DNA of 64,000 nt from Hysterangium stoloniferum (GCA_015178975.1 WHVD01000012.1:1353035-1417034); one strand, 5' to 3'. Positions 11,176 to 23,600 are shown, counted from the first letter of the stretch. Notes: a model not told the origin generated them from the sequence alone. Made by a program: numbers and translations.

Positions 11176-14160
11176 CTTTATGGTACTTGTTCGTGGCTCG
11201 GGCGTTTTATTTTTATTTTTTATTTCGAGTTAGGGTTTTTAGCTGATCATAAGGAAAAAAAAGTGGGGAAGCATCGAATGTCCCATCCTAAATACAGTCT
11301 GCTGACGTAAGCACAACCCCGTCGCTTCGCAGCACCAAAAATAGTACTTTTTATTTCAGCTAGTACGAGGCAAGCGGATATCTGCCAATCCTTTACAAAA
11401 TTAGATACAGACTTGGCTCTGATCATCATAGCCTAATTTCAGTACTGCCTCTAACAAATAGTGCTTACCCTAGATCCCATCACAACCACCACCATCACCA
11501 GGATCACTAATTGTGAAAAAAGACGATTCAAGTCGGCGCCCGTTATATTGCAAGATTCCCTCGCTCTGTGAGTGAAAAAAGTTGTTTGAGGATAACCGGT
11601 GGAAAAAAAAACCTTATGCTGGCTTCGAATTTCAAAGTAGGACAATGGTTAGGACATACTAATAGACTACACCATACGTCTCTTGTCCTGAGCCCTGAAA
11701 TGAGCCAGAAATGAATAACCTCGCATAACCGGATCTTGCATCTATCTTGTCCCGAGCCCTGAAGTAATTCAGAAATACTATTATCACCGGATCTTGTCCG
11801 AAGGCGTCGAGGTATATGGTCCTGTTTTGAATCCACCATGTTTTCGTATCACATTTTCAACAACTTTTTTCTCTCACCTTGTTATCGCCTCACCTAGCGT
11901 GACCCATCATGAGCGACTCGGATTCCCGTCGCCAAGAACCGGTTTACCAGTTACGACGAGGAGCCAACGATCTCTCAACTTGAACGCTCGTGTGAAGCAA
12001 GGAACCATTACTATTAGTCCCAGCCCCTCTCACCCACTATTCTGGATGTTGTATAAATAATCACAAGAAGACTGAATCGGCATACCTCTGCGCGAAACGT
12101 TCAGACAGGAGCCATCATGTGAGCCAAGCACAAGGATGGTCGGCAAATGCCATTTGGTTTGGTGCTCGTTGTGATAAAAAACTCGACCCCGTCCGACTGC
12201 TAAGGACTAGCCGGCATAACACTCGATCCATCAAGCCTGATATATAAAGTGATTGCTTTTGCAGCTTTCTACCCAGGACCGATTCATTTTGCAAGCATCC
12301 CTGCATATTTGTCAGTCCAGGGCGCCATTGAATATTAGTAATACCTTAGAGTGTATCACTCCTCGGGTTCAAATTAGGCCTTCAAAAAATACGACAGGGG
12401 TGAAGGAAATGTGCAGGGAAATGTTTCCCACATAGAGTAGAAAGGGAAAGGCTGCGCAGCCGATATTGTGCCCGTTTTATTGCCGAGCGGATTGATTGCA
12501 GCACTCGGCAAGACCTATCCGGGACCTCGGCCTTTCTCCATATTGCCGCGCCACCGCTCAGGAAGGGCAACGTCCCTGTTTATCGGTCGCTTGGATGTGT
12601 CAACCAAAAACTAAATTTCGCCTGAGGGTGACAAAAACGATGTTTACCTAAAAGGGGGTAAGGAACTAAATACATCAGATGATTTTGTATACTAAATGAA
12701 GGAACTCACCTCAGCCGCTCAGTGCCTGGGGTGGCAAAAAACGACTAAAGTGTTATAAGAAGGTTTGCTGTATTTATCTACATGAGTGGAGGCCGTGCCC
12801 GTAACACATGGTGACGCGAGATAAAACGGAGCCTAGTACGAAATTGTTATGAGACAGGTGCGGTACGTTCAGATTTTATTGATCGAAACAGGGACAGAAA
12901 ACGGCGATGGAAGACCATAAACTTTGACTCGGACTTAGGTGCTAGTGCGCCACCGAATTTTTTCAGCTGAAAAGAAGTAATTAGACTAATTACTATCTGA
13001 TCTTATAATATTCCTAACCCTTCTTCCTATCTGCGCATAATTACGTGGGTGATCGTCCAGGTATATATTACGAATAATCCCGCTTAATTTCGCATTAAAC
13101 TATCCCCGCGACATTTGCCCTTCCCTCTTTTCCGCTCTGGATTCTTGATGCCACAACGTTCGCAACTCAAACGCGCTGGTTATTGCCTCCTATCTATCGT
13201 CTCCCCGAACAAAAGTAAAATCTCTGGCTCCCAAACACTATCCTACATTTATTCCTAATTCTCGCCGCGATCCTCCGCATACCAAGCTAGAGGATTCTCT
13301 CACCATTGACTTAACATTTCACAAAACTTGAAAGTCAGCGTTTATTGATCCCGTTTTGAATGCCGTCAATGGATCGTTTCGATTCACACACATTCTGGAG
13401 GCTTAAAGGCGATACAATGTTTTCCCACATGCTTCCTCCACATTCCCTCGCAACTTGTTAGGTGTCCCATTATTAAGACTGAGAATTTCAATGTTGATTT
13501 CACATTTAGAGATGTACAGATAGTATGCGAATCCCTTATAGAATTTGCGTGCATGGATACACCACAATTCTAAGATGCTATCCCACTGGCACATCCAAAG
13601 CTAGGTCCGGGTATACCCTCCCGATGTATTTTTTTTTAAAACAAAGGCGATAGATTATGAGAGTTTCTAGAATGATAAGGTGAGATATATGCATCAGTAA
13701 TGTGGTTTAGCTACTGGAGCAGATCCGTCCCTGTTTTGGATAGGCGCCAGCTCTAGAGACTTCAGAGAAGCCAGTAGTACGCTGTAGAAGAAATTATACC
13801 TTGTGTAGCTCAACTGCTATAGTAGTAATATTAGTAGTATGAAATTAACGACGCATTCAAGTTGACTTCCTTTCCGGGAACTCCGACAGATCACGGTGCA
13901 AAACCTCTTGTAATATCGGCAAGTAGAAATACCTTCCGTCGAAACACTTCACCCAGACCGTCGCCTCCGCACCACCGTCTGCTCCAAACTTTGCATATCT
14001 TTTCTTCTTGTGGCTTTTTGTTAAAACATTCAAAAACTTTACATCTGGACCTGGACCTGTCAACCCGACACTCTGATCTTGAACAGTATATTCAGATCTG
14101 TATTACTTAGAGCTTGACAAATACTTATTTGACACCTTGCCTGTGTCAGATAGTATTTTT
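11176..14160. other. Intergenic region, no gene recognised
   Basis: About 3 kb upstream of TSC2. No spliced frame with conserved motifs was found on either strand. It includes an imperfect tandem pair of about 60 bp at roughly 11683-11800 (shared GAGCCCTGAA and ACCGGATCTTG blocks) and long AT-rich stretches from 13 kb on. A short ORF beginning MSDSDSRRQE near 11909 ends after 24 codons and was not called. Confidence 0.45.
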
Positions 14161-15176
14161 AATGAAAAGACTTGTCAACCAATTCAGCAACAATGTTCAA
14201 ACTACTTAAGCACAATGTTTCTAGGGCTTCAGATTATACTGGAAAACATCTCCTTGGAAACATACTTCTTTTTCATTACACAGACATAAAGGGCATCACT
14301 GAATGTGAATACTTATTTGTAAAAAATCACTTTATCTCCCATGTTCTTACCTTGTCTGCTATGCCAGATGGTATTTTTGTTGAAAACCCTGTTGAGAAAT
14401 TTAGTCAGGTTATAATGAGAAACATCCACTCTAAAATACAGTTTGGTAGATAGACTTGGTATGAAATAAATTAATCCAAAATGTTTCCATATTTTTTATG
14501 CAATGTATTAGAATGAGAGAATAGAAGGGGATCAGGGTACAAAATAGTGACCCTAGTGGACAAATGGACCATCACTCAAACACAAACACATAATAGTCAC
14601 CAGAAGTGACCAGACTCATACAACTGCATGGTGGATAGAACCAAAGCCATGAATAAGAACTACTATGGATACATGTGGGTACTTAGGGCTCTAAACTACA
14701 CATTCCAAGATGCTCTCCAGTTATTTGTATTCAAATCAGATCCACATTGGCTGCTTTTGTCCAAATTTGGAAGAGAGAGTGCATGGTTAGACATTATCTT
14801 CAACTTCAATAAATGCCACCCATCTGGTTTCCTTTATTGTCATGGACTTTTTTTCCACACTGGACATATTTGTTCTGGGGTCAATAGGATTGAGGTGAAA
14901 ATATTCAACAATTCAACATATACCAGACAACTAGTTGTAACATTCAGGTAATTTGTCTGTCTTTGTCATACATATGTACCCAAGTCTCTTTTCTGACATC
15001 TTTATATGCCTTTTTGGCATACTCAATGTAGTATTGCTCTGGTGGTTCTGTTAAGAAGTTATCAGTTGTTCCAGAGTGTCAGATAAATTTTGGGCTGTGC
15101 CAATGAGTATGAAGTTTTGGTATATTGAAATGGTTGATTGTGCCTTTCTTGTGTTGGGAAACACTAAACCAACATT
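14160..15176. repeat. CpG-depleted old repeat DNA, family not recognised
   Basis: Composition changes abruptly: almost no CG dinucleotides, many TG/CA, AT-rich. This is what methylated, mutated transposon DNA looks like in basidiomycetes. Short ORFs (for example 14172-14453 and 14628-14951) carry no motif I can name, so the element type is unknown. Confidence 0.5.
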
Positions 15177-15550
15177 GTGTTAAGGTTTGGGTTTCAAAGC
15201 TGAAGGTGATGGGACTATGAGGGCCCACAGGGTTAGTAACATACTCAACTGGAAGGTCTGGTTCTACAAGTCAAGTGGAGCTTGACTTCAATGTATGTGT
15301 TGCACCCTTGCACAAACTGTCAGGTTGCTCTGGTATGGTGTTAGGATCCTCACCTTTTTGGACCCCTGTAATTTGTTTTCACCCTCATAACCCTCTGGCA
15401 CCCCAACATCAGAGCCCCAGACTATGGTGCCACTGCTGTGGCACCCCAACACTTAGTTTATTGTAGATTACCCCTTTAGTCATTCCATTCCATCTCCATC
15501 CTGATGCTCCCCCTTCATCCATTCTATGTGTAAATGTTATTTGCCACCTC
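15177..15550. repeat. LTR family C fragments, two copies head to head
   Basis: Bases 15177-15338 are the reverse complement, with decay, of 17920-18059 (both end TGTTAAGG.../...CCTTAACA). From 15339 a second copy starts in the plus orientation with TGTTAGGATCC and matches the LTR at 33097 and the body of the one at 17.4-18.0 kb. The two fragments therefore face each other. Boundaries on the right are blurred by decay. Confidence 0.5.
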
Positions 15551-16008
15551 ATATCCTTTGGAATACTTTTGTTATGTTACATTTAGTTTTAGCTTGATCA
15601 TTGTATTGGAAAAGAAGCATGCTTCAATTTTAGCAAGTCAATCATTTATTTCCAAGAAAATTTATGAAAAATCAAAATCTGAGATTTTTCAACTCTTTCA
15701 CATGATTATCTTCCAACGTCTTTTTTCCGATTTCCAACTTTCAAATATTTCTGATTTTTGAATATTTCCGACTTTTTCAATTTAGTCAATTTTCTTGATC
15801 AAATCAATATTCAACCAAAATCTGGGACTATTAATTCAATCACATTTAAAAATAAAATAATCATCCTCCATCAAAGCTCTTATATTAATGGGATTGGGCA
15901 AATTTCAGAACCTCCCCATCATTTATTATTTCATTCTTCTATCATATCATTGCCAGATGTGAATGATACATAAATAGCATAAAAGGGCAACAAAAGAAGC
16001 AAAGGAAA

Positions 16009-17144
16009 GGAGGATATCTGAAAACTATTAAGTACATATATCAAATTCTAATATACTCTAAAGGTCATTTAAACATCTGGGATGTGATTCAAACATAATT
16101 TGGTTTTTAAAACTTTTTGAATGTTTTAAACTCTCTCATACATTACAAACTAAAGAATCTTTCCAGACATGAGTAGACAATAAAAAAATTAGTAGTTTGA
16201 AACACTAATACTTTTAAAAAATAGATACCTTTAGATAGTCCATTCTGTTACGACCGTGTTGCAACCCTATCAGTCCCCAAGGTTATCACCACCTATTGAC
16301 GATTCAAGTTACTGTTCAAGTCACCACATCGGAAACCATCAGCCTCCCGAAGCTGATGTATGCTTCCGTGGTGATCAAACTCCGTTTATGCCCACGTCAA
16401 AATATACTTGTACTATCTGGTTAAACTTTGATACGTCCCTTTTTATTATGATGATCCGTTTTATCCTATGTTTCACATATGTCTATATATACTTGTAACC
16501 CTCGAACTATTTCCTTTTACCATAATTCTGCTCTCAGTTATCTCATGGCCTCCGAACTAATCATAAACTTCCCATTCCTAGTCAAGCTTATTGTTAATAC
16601 CATTTTCCGCCCTTCTCCTAGTTAGTATTTTCTAGATGCCTGATACTTGTATATGAACCCGCTGTAGTTGTAGTTACTAGACAATCAGAATATCGACTCA
16701 GAACACCCTCTTATGTCTATAGTAATCTCATACTAAGAATTCCACTATCCGCCTTCGTGTGCACTCACCCCCTTTCAGTCCCCAACCCCTTGGCCTGACA
16801 CTCAACTTATCCCTCGATTCCAATCGGTAGTTTTCACCGAGAGATGTTCATTGGGACTAGTCTTCACCCACCCGAAATTTAAGGACACCTGACGGATAAC
16901 TGCGAGGGTGCAGCACATAAGCTGAAGCCAAGTCCTTCCGATCAGTCCCTGTCAGCCAACCGACTTTAGTCAGTTTTCAGTTCTTAACATCCAGAAAGAT
17001 TCTTTAGTTTGTAATGTACAAGAGAGTTTAAAACATTCAAAAAGTTTTAAAAACCAAATTATGTTTGAATCACATCCCAGATGTTTAAATGACCTTTAGA
17101 GTATATTGGAATTTGGTATACTTAGTAGTTTTCAGATATCCTCC
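16009..17144. mobile_element. Inverted-repeat element (TIR about 155 bp) whose loop holds a solo LTR
   Basis: The left arm 16009-16165 (GGAGGATATCTGAAAACT...) is the reverse complement, with scattered mismatches, of 16990-17144 (...AGTTTTCAGATATCCTCC). A third, isolated arm lies at about 35820-35955. No transposase is present in the loop, which is filled by an LTR-A copy. It sits inside LTR-B-like sequence on both sides. Probably a non-autonomous DNA transposon or MITE; the superfamily is unknown. Confidence 0.6.
16246..16989 (+). repeat. Solo LTR, Gypsy family A (older copy)
   Basis: Begins TGTTACGACCGTG and ends CAGTTCTTAACA, the same termini as the LTRs of the Gypsy element at 57-64 kb and the solo LTR at 37.4 kb, and is alignable throughout. 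Length 744 bp. Flanking 5-mers (CATTC and TCCAG) do not match, so either the target-site duplication has decayed or the copy arose by recombination. Confidence 0.75.
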
Positions 17145-17424
17145 ATAGTATATAAGGGCAATGATAGGCATGAAGGAAGTCAGTCGGAAAACCTGTATCA
17201 TAATTATATTATTACTGTATTATGTAATCATCAAACTTTTCCGAGCCTTTATTCAACTTAATTATTCATGAGCCTCTGTGTCCCATCTTTGCCTCATGCT
17301 TTATCAACAGGATGAATTAATACTTTGTTGAATGAGGCATCTGTATTCGATATTGTTGAATATTCTTTGATTGTTTATTCGACTTTATTGAGTAAAATCT
17401 GATTCATGTCACCTCTCCAACTTG
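17145..17424 (+). repeat. LTR family B, decayed 3' part
   Basis: Matches the right part of the intact LTR-B at 37733-38159 (blocks around AAGGGC..GAAGGAAGTCAGTCG and the end GATTCATGTCA versus GATTCGTGACA), with most CG positions changed to TG or CA. Confidence 0.55.
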
Positions 17425-18059
17425 GTCTCACTCTGGCATCCTGATATTGGTTACCCCAATTACAGTGACACTGCCTGTGGCACCCCACTACTTCACTTAG
17501 TACACATCACCCTTTTGGTCACTCCATTCCATTTCCACTCCAATGCTTTTCTGCTACCATTCTACATGTATGCATACTTGCCACCTCAGAACTCTGTTAA
17601 CTTGCATTTAGTTTCCTTCAATCCTTTGTTCTGCTACTTGCCTCTTCTGACCTGTTTGTCTTCTTACCTCTGTGATCAGCCTCCCAGTCACCCATCTCAC
17701 TTTAGTATAAAATTCTCATCCTGTATTCTAATTATCTTCAGTTCAAATGTCAACTTAGGTTCCCCAACTCTTTATTTTCTATCCTCTGCTAAGTCTTTGG
17801 CCAGCTGAGACTTACCTTGCCTTGACCCTTAGCACTTCAGCCCCCCTGATTGATTAAGTTGAGTGTCAACTTTAGTTTCTGTTGCATACTACTTGCTTGC
17901 TTCTAAACACTGGAGCAACCTGACAGTTTATGTGGAGGTGAAACACATATGTTGAAGGCAAGCTCTGCTTGATTTGTAGAACTGGACCTCCTGGTTGAGT
18001 ACATTACTAACTCTGTGGGCCTACATATTTACTGTAGCCTTGAAATCTAGACCTTAACA
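17425..18059 (+). repeat. 5' LTR (family C) of a decayed Gypsy element
   Basis: Related to LTR-C at 33.1 kb and 15.3 kb; ends ...CTAGACCTTAACA at 18059. The next bases, GTATATTC, are the same as those that follow the 5' LTR of the Gypsy element at 63.97 kb, and a gag frame follows, so this is the upstream LTR. The left boundary is uncertain because LTR-B sequence abuts it. Confidence 0.55.
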
Positions 18060-19120
18060 GTATATTCAAACTCAAGCTTGCAAAACTATTTATCTTTTAA
18101 AAATGGCCTACTAGCATCCTTTAGTCAAAAGACAAGAGGCTGTTAGGAGGCTTAATCTTTATACTACCAAATGGGAATTCATAGGATCCCTGTTAACAAC
18201 ACTTTCCAACCACATTTTGACTGCACAAACTCTGGCAAGTCCACCACAGGCTCTCCCTGTTCCCCCCCAGTCATGGTGGTAGTATTTTTGGACATATTTC
18301 ATCTCATCACTCAGATCACAGCTCTCATCCCTCAAATCACACCTCTCATCACTTAGATCACACCTCTCATCACAGTAACCATCCTGGTGGCAGCCCAACT
18401 AGCTCTCATGGCAGTAGTCCCCCCAGTTCTCATCATAGCAATTATGGTGGTGGACCTCCAAGTTCCCATCATAGTTCACATCTCAGTTCTCATCACAGCA
18501 GTCATGGTGGTGGACCTCCCAGTTCCCATCATAGTTCACATCCCAGCTCACACCATTCTGGCAATCACTTGGCATCCAGATCCCATCATAGTTCCACATC
18601 AGCTCCTGAACCTAGTCTTAAGATAGCACTTGAAGGCTCACTGATTTCCTCAAAACAATAAAGAGAAGTCTGCCTGGTATGCCAAGGTCAAGAAACCTAA
18701 TGTCTTTCATGTAACCAATACTTCAAAAGTTGCAACCCTTCCTTATGCAATGCAGTCTCAACTTCAATGAATGGCCTGACAAATTTGCTACCAACAGAAG
18801 CAAAGTTATATTGTCTTTATTGTTTCTTTGGGGCACCACCATGAATTGGTTTGAACTAGCACTCAATAACATTGACAATCATCAACCCAGTTGGCTTAAT
18901 AATTACTCATCCTTCATTACAGAACTCAGATTGAATTTTGGCCTACACAATGCTGAAGCTACTTTGGCCAATATCAAAATGAAGGACAGCCAGCAGATCA
19001 CTGAAGATATCATACAATTCAGCTCTCTTGCCACCCTTGTTGATTGGGATGATTTCACCCTACATCACTGTTTCTACTCCACTCTTCCATCATGTCTGAA
19101 AGATGATATCTGTTGAGGTG
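18060..19120 (+). pseudogene. Decayed Gypsy gag
   Basis: Follows LTR-C. At 18300-18600, sense frames read histidine/serine/glycine-rich repeats (SSHHSSHGGGPP-like units). The frame 18730-19116 reads a Gypsy capsid region: NEWPDKFATNRSK, then LALNNI..., FITELRLNFGLHNAEATLANIKMKDSQQITEDI, closely matching the gag of the minus-strand element at 63.1-63.4 kb (ELETNFGPYDQTGDAETALSNLKMK). Stops and frame changes before and after make it non-functional, and CpG is nearly absent. No protease or RT follows, because the element is cut off before the Tc1 fragment. Confidence 0.65.
18300..18550 (+). repeat. Short tandem repeats within the decayed gag
   Basis: Two arrays: about 15-20 bp units of CTCATCACTCAGATCAC type at 18300-18375, and about 60 bp units (TCATGGTGGTGGACCTCC ... 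CATCATAGTTCACATC) at 18421-18545. In the coding frame they give Ser-His-His and Gly-Gly-Pro-Pro repeats. Confidence 0.6.
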
Positions 19121-19536
19121 ACAGCAAGCTGACTACTCTCATCAACATGTGCATTAAGACTCAGCGATGTAATGCTCATGATTGGGAATGGCATCTTTCA
19201 AAATACTCAACCAGCCTGTTTTAATGTTGTCTCTGTTTTTCTTTTTAAAACCATGGTTTTGATGCAGAGGAGCTGCTTTCTATTCAAACCAAAGCTAAAA
19301 AAAAGCAACCAGATTTTCAGATTCAAAATCACTTTCCAAACACTCATGGCCACTGGAAAATATACTCACATATCCATATACACAAAGGCTACAGCTCATA
19401 GGGTTATGACATGCATGAATATTTTGCTGCAAGACTATCACTATATTTAGGGAAGGCTTCAAGTTGATAATCACACTGGGGAGGTACACCATTCTTTCTT
19501 ATATTTCTATTTAATTTGTAATTATGCTATCTACTA

Positions 19537-20241
19537 CAGTGACTCTGTATGACTTGGGAGGGAGTTGGCTTTGCTAGCAAGATTGATGGTAGGATGGATG
19601 GAGACCTCTATCTTCAAATTTTGAAGGATGAGCTCCAGCAAACCCTGGAGTATTATGGTCTCAATCCTCCTGACATCATCTTTCAGCAGGATAATGACCT
19701 TAAGCATACCTGCAGGCTGGTCAAGAACTGGCTAGAGGAGCAAGAATTCAGGACTATGGTTTGGCCTGCACAGTCTCCAAACCTGAATCCTATTGAACAT
19801 CTCTGCGGTTGTCTCAAGAGAAGGCTTGCAGAGTATGAAACCCCCCCCTCCCCAATGGAATCCATGAATTGTGGGAAAGGATTCAAGTGGAGTGGGATAT
19901 GTAGAATACCAGTTAAGGAGTGTCAGAAATTGATTGAAAGCATGCCTAGAAGGGTTCAGGCAGTGCTTAAAGCAAAAGGTGGTTATACCAAGTACTGATA
20001 ATATGTAAATACCCTTTCCAGTTCAAAAGTGAAAAAACCCTTTCCATGGTATTGCTGTTTTAAATTGATCATATCTCTACACCCTGTGGCCCAAATCATA
20101 TGACCCAGGGAGCAATCTTGTAGCCAGGGGTATGTACTATGTATGACTCCACCAAAGCTAAGTGGAATTCCCACACTGTAAGATGGTGCACTTCACACAT
20201 TGCATTTGGGGTTAGCATGGAAAGGGTTTTTGGAGTCACTG
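19537..20241 (+). mobile_element. Deleted Tc1-like element
   Basis: Starts with CAGTGACTC and ends GAGTCACTG, the same 9 bp termini as the full-length element at 34.0 kb, and is flanked by TA on both sides (19535-19536, 20242-20243), the Tc1/mariner target duplication. The left terminal repeat and the first half of the transposase are missing: the terminal 9 bp run directly into the catalytic-domain coding sequence. Confidence 0.75.
19549..19998 (+). pseudogene. Tc1-like transposase, C-terminal part
   Basis: An open frame of 149 codons encodes the second half of a DDE transposase: [12 protein letters not shown], then the second aspartate in FQQDNDLKHT and the glutamate in NPIEHL with 34 residues between, i.e. 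a DD34E triad. The helix-turn-helix half and the first aspartate are gone, so the protein cannot be active. It sits inside terminal repeats sharing ends with the 34 kb copy but differs clearly in sequence (Leu for Pro after DND), so it is a separate lineage. Confidence 0.8.
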
Positions 20242-20679
20242 TAATACTTACAGGTCATCAGCCATCCATGTATAACACTCATCTACCAAATCAGCTTTGT
20301 TGCCAAGGATTGCTCTGCAAGGCTTCCTACTGGTGCACTTTGCTCTGCCCTGCTAGAGATGCATGCCCAACAGTACATTTCTTCTCCCTTCTCATTTCAT
20401 CTCATCTACCTATCTCCCACCCCCTAAGTAACTGTCCCTCTTTAGCCAGTCAATTCACTTTCCAAACCCAGGATGTCCAGTCAATGTGTCAACATTGACA
20501 TGAATAAGCAAGAGTATATGAAAAATTACAAAAAAATTCTTGGTTTCCTTGATAGAATGTCCAAGAAGGTTCTTCATGTCATGGTAGGCCTTCAGGAAGA
20601 ACTCCCTAAAACCGGCATGTAAGTAAATTATCAAATTTCAATTATTACCATTAATGTTTGGTTTAGTGTCAGGGCTAAA

Positions 20680-23600
20680 CTCACCAGTGGAGGGGGTCTG
20701 ATTCTGAGAACAATTTCACATCTGGGAAGTTGAGACGGATGTGGCGAATTTGAGGCGGTAGCGGTGGCCGAGTTGGATGTGACGGCGTGACGATTTTTGC
20801 ATGACAATCAGCGAGGGTTAAGAGTAGCATTAGTACACTACTAGTAGTACTAGTGCATGAAATAATAATTCTGAATCAAAATTGTATTTGAATATTTCAA
20901 TTTTTTTCAGATGAATATTTATTAAAAGTACTATAAATACAAGAGTAACTAGAGTTATTCATTTTACTGATATGCAGGGTGATCATACGTTCGGATTTCG
21001 GAGACTTTTTCCTCACGATTAAGACTATACCATATCATATTTGAGTGTAAGAAAGTTCGACGCTCCACGATACATTACAATAATCTGTATTAATATTATT
21101 TATAAAGGTCATCACACGTCAGGTAGCTCATATACCACGTGTAAACTTTGAATGTTTTCTGGGGCTTTGGCTTCGGTGTAATGATGCTTTAATTTTCCGG
21201 CTTGTGAGGCTTGAATACTGAGTCACCTTTGTGGACGCAATTGAAGGTTTGGCGCGCACCCCCTCTCCTCTGAAAAATACAAGTGGTAGTGTTCAAAGAT
21301 CGATTAACGATTATATGTATTAGCAGTGTATTTCACAGTGGAGGGGGTCATACTTCAAGGCGCCGAACTGCCGCACGAAGCTTGACAAAAGGGACATCAG
21401 AATTGGTATAAAATGCATGATACAAAAACAGGGGCTTGGGAAGTCATATACGCGCTCGATACATTTGACCATGCTTGTATGATGTAATAAAGAAGAAGAA
21501 TGGAAATAATTTAGCAAGCAATAGTTCACAAGTGTCCATGAAGGGAAAACAAGTTGCGGCCTTCTGGCTACCCTCTTCAGGCTAAGTGGGACACTGGAAG
21601 TGGTACAACTTCGAAGGGGTATCTGTATAAATTGTTGCAAATATATAGGAAAATATGAGCCCAAACCAGCAGTGTTTTCGCTAATGAACGGGGGTTTCAG
21701 GAGCCGAGGGAAAACTAGAACGAGTGTCGAAAATTATGAAAAGAAATAATCTCCCCTTCGAAAGAGTACATCCGAACCGCCAAAGCGAAGCAGTTGTCTG
21801 GAACATTTAGTTGGCACGGAGTCCCGTCATTTGAGAATAGTCTTGGCTATGTTTCATGTGCTCTCTAGTGATTGACTGATTGACTGCCATCAAAGTTAAG
21901 ATGCCTCAAGGTCCGTAGGATGAAATTTGTTCCCTGCCATATGAGGTGCAGATATGCACAATTTTGAAAGGCTGGGATGAATGAGGGAGCACATGGCTCA
22001 ACTACCGATAGACCTGAATGACCGCTTTAACAGCTGATCTGAGACAGTGACGAACTTGTCGAGGTCAGTTGTCTTATAAGACAGGCACAACACCCGCCTC
22101 GCCAGGACGTAACAAGATTGTGTGGTGTTCGACCGGAAAGCATGGCCTTCCATATCATGAGATATATTCTTAGTATAGCTAGAAAGAATAGAATTCGTTC
22201 ATTCAAGCAGCATCATCATTCATACGTTAAGCCGGAGAGCATCCCGTAATCGTGAGATCCGTGGTCATGTTCTCAACATATTTGATTTTGCTTTATCACT
22301 GTATGTCAGTCCATCTACTATAGAGCAATGCTTACTGAGAGGGACGAAATGGGAATTCTCGGTACAGGCTCCGGCTACACTATCCAATGATTTGGCAGTG
22401 AAATGATGTTGTGGTTTTATTGGCTTCCACAATCATTGAAATCAATTCATGTTAAAGATGTTTTTCATGCCTACTAATACCGTTCTTGAATTAATTAGAG
22501 CGGAATCAAGGCGATCGTCCGGAGTATCTGGTGACACACTTTGCGCCACCTTTTCTATGGAAAGACGTTCGTGAGGGCATCAGAAAACTCTTCCATACGG
22601 GAGATCTAAAAAAGGCACCGTTTTAGGATACTCGCTCGATCACGACTGAGTTCAAGGTGTAACTACGATTGTTCCCGCAGTTTGACTTTTGAGGAGCATT
22701 AGCAGAGCGTTCTCTTCTTATATGGCTTTTATAGAAGAAGATGAAATACAAGGGGAGTGGGATATAATTCGAATTGGACTGAAACAAAGGGTCATCAGAG
22801 AAGGGCACGTTCCCGACCGTCGAATATATACTGGCCATAGGCTTCTTTTCTTTTTTTTGAAAAAATATTCCATTTTTATATATTAGAATGGAGCCTAACT
22901 ATATAAGATAATATATCGTGAAATTCTACTTGCAGAGAATATATTGGTATCTTCGTCACAGGTAATGATGGAGGGAGCACGAACTTCATGAGATGTAGGA
23001 ATGTCTATGCCCTTTATGAAGAGTATCTAGACTCCCTACACTAACTAAATCTATTGGAAACTTTTATCTCGGCTAGTAAATAGGGATATTGAAAAAGTAG
23101 TGTGTATAATTCGACTGATCTTCCCATTTTCCTGATGAAGGAGCGCGCTCGGTTAGGTGTAACTATGGGGAAACTTTGGGCATGTAAGTTTAGTGCATGA
23201 TTAAAGTGTTGGTGGAAAGGGAAATGTAACGCAGCCATGTTACAAAAATCAATGTTCGTATCCTGCCTATCTTTTTGTGGGTGTGGACGGGGATGTGCTC
23301 GGCTCAGCTGTCTTCGCAGTTGGAGCTTTGCTGTCAAATTATTGGCTGATGAGGTTTTGCACATTTTGACCGTTCAGGTATCTTGTGTGTTAATGGGGGT
23401 GACTATATCGCTTGACCTTCTCGAGATGCCCCATGTCAAATAATGTGTTGAAGTGCGCTGGGAACCGCTCCATCTCCGTTGTGTCACACAGAAAATGTGA
23501 TGGTGGATTAACCAAGGAGGTGGGAAGCAGGGGAGTGCAAGGGAAAGGCAGAGGCTCGGATATCGTGATTCTCGTCCCAAATAGGAGACAACATGCAAAA

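Noticed and set aside
11909..11984. Short ORF MSDSDSRRQEPVYQ... as a possible first exon
   Set aside because: No second exon could be found and the peptide has no known match.
12361..12380. GGTTCAAATTAGG resembling a tRNA B box
   Set aside because: No matching A box or cloverleaf stems in the preceding 60 bases. No tRNA or rRNA gene was found in the window.
18300..18550. Spaced short repeats that might suggest a CRISPR array
   Set aside because: Units are contiguous and translate as gag Ser/His repeats; the DNA is eukaryotic with introns throughout.
22502..22620. Plus-strand stretch RNQGDRPEYLVTHFAPP... after a TTAATTAG acceptor
   Set aside because: One isolated exon-like segment with no partner exons or recognised domain.
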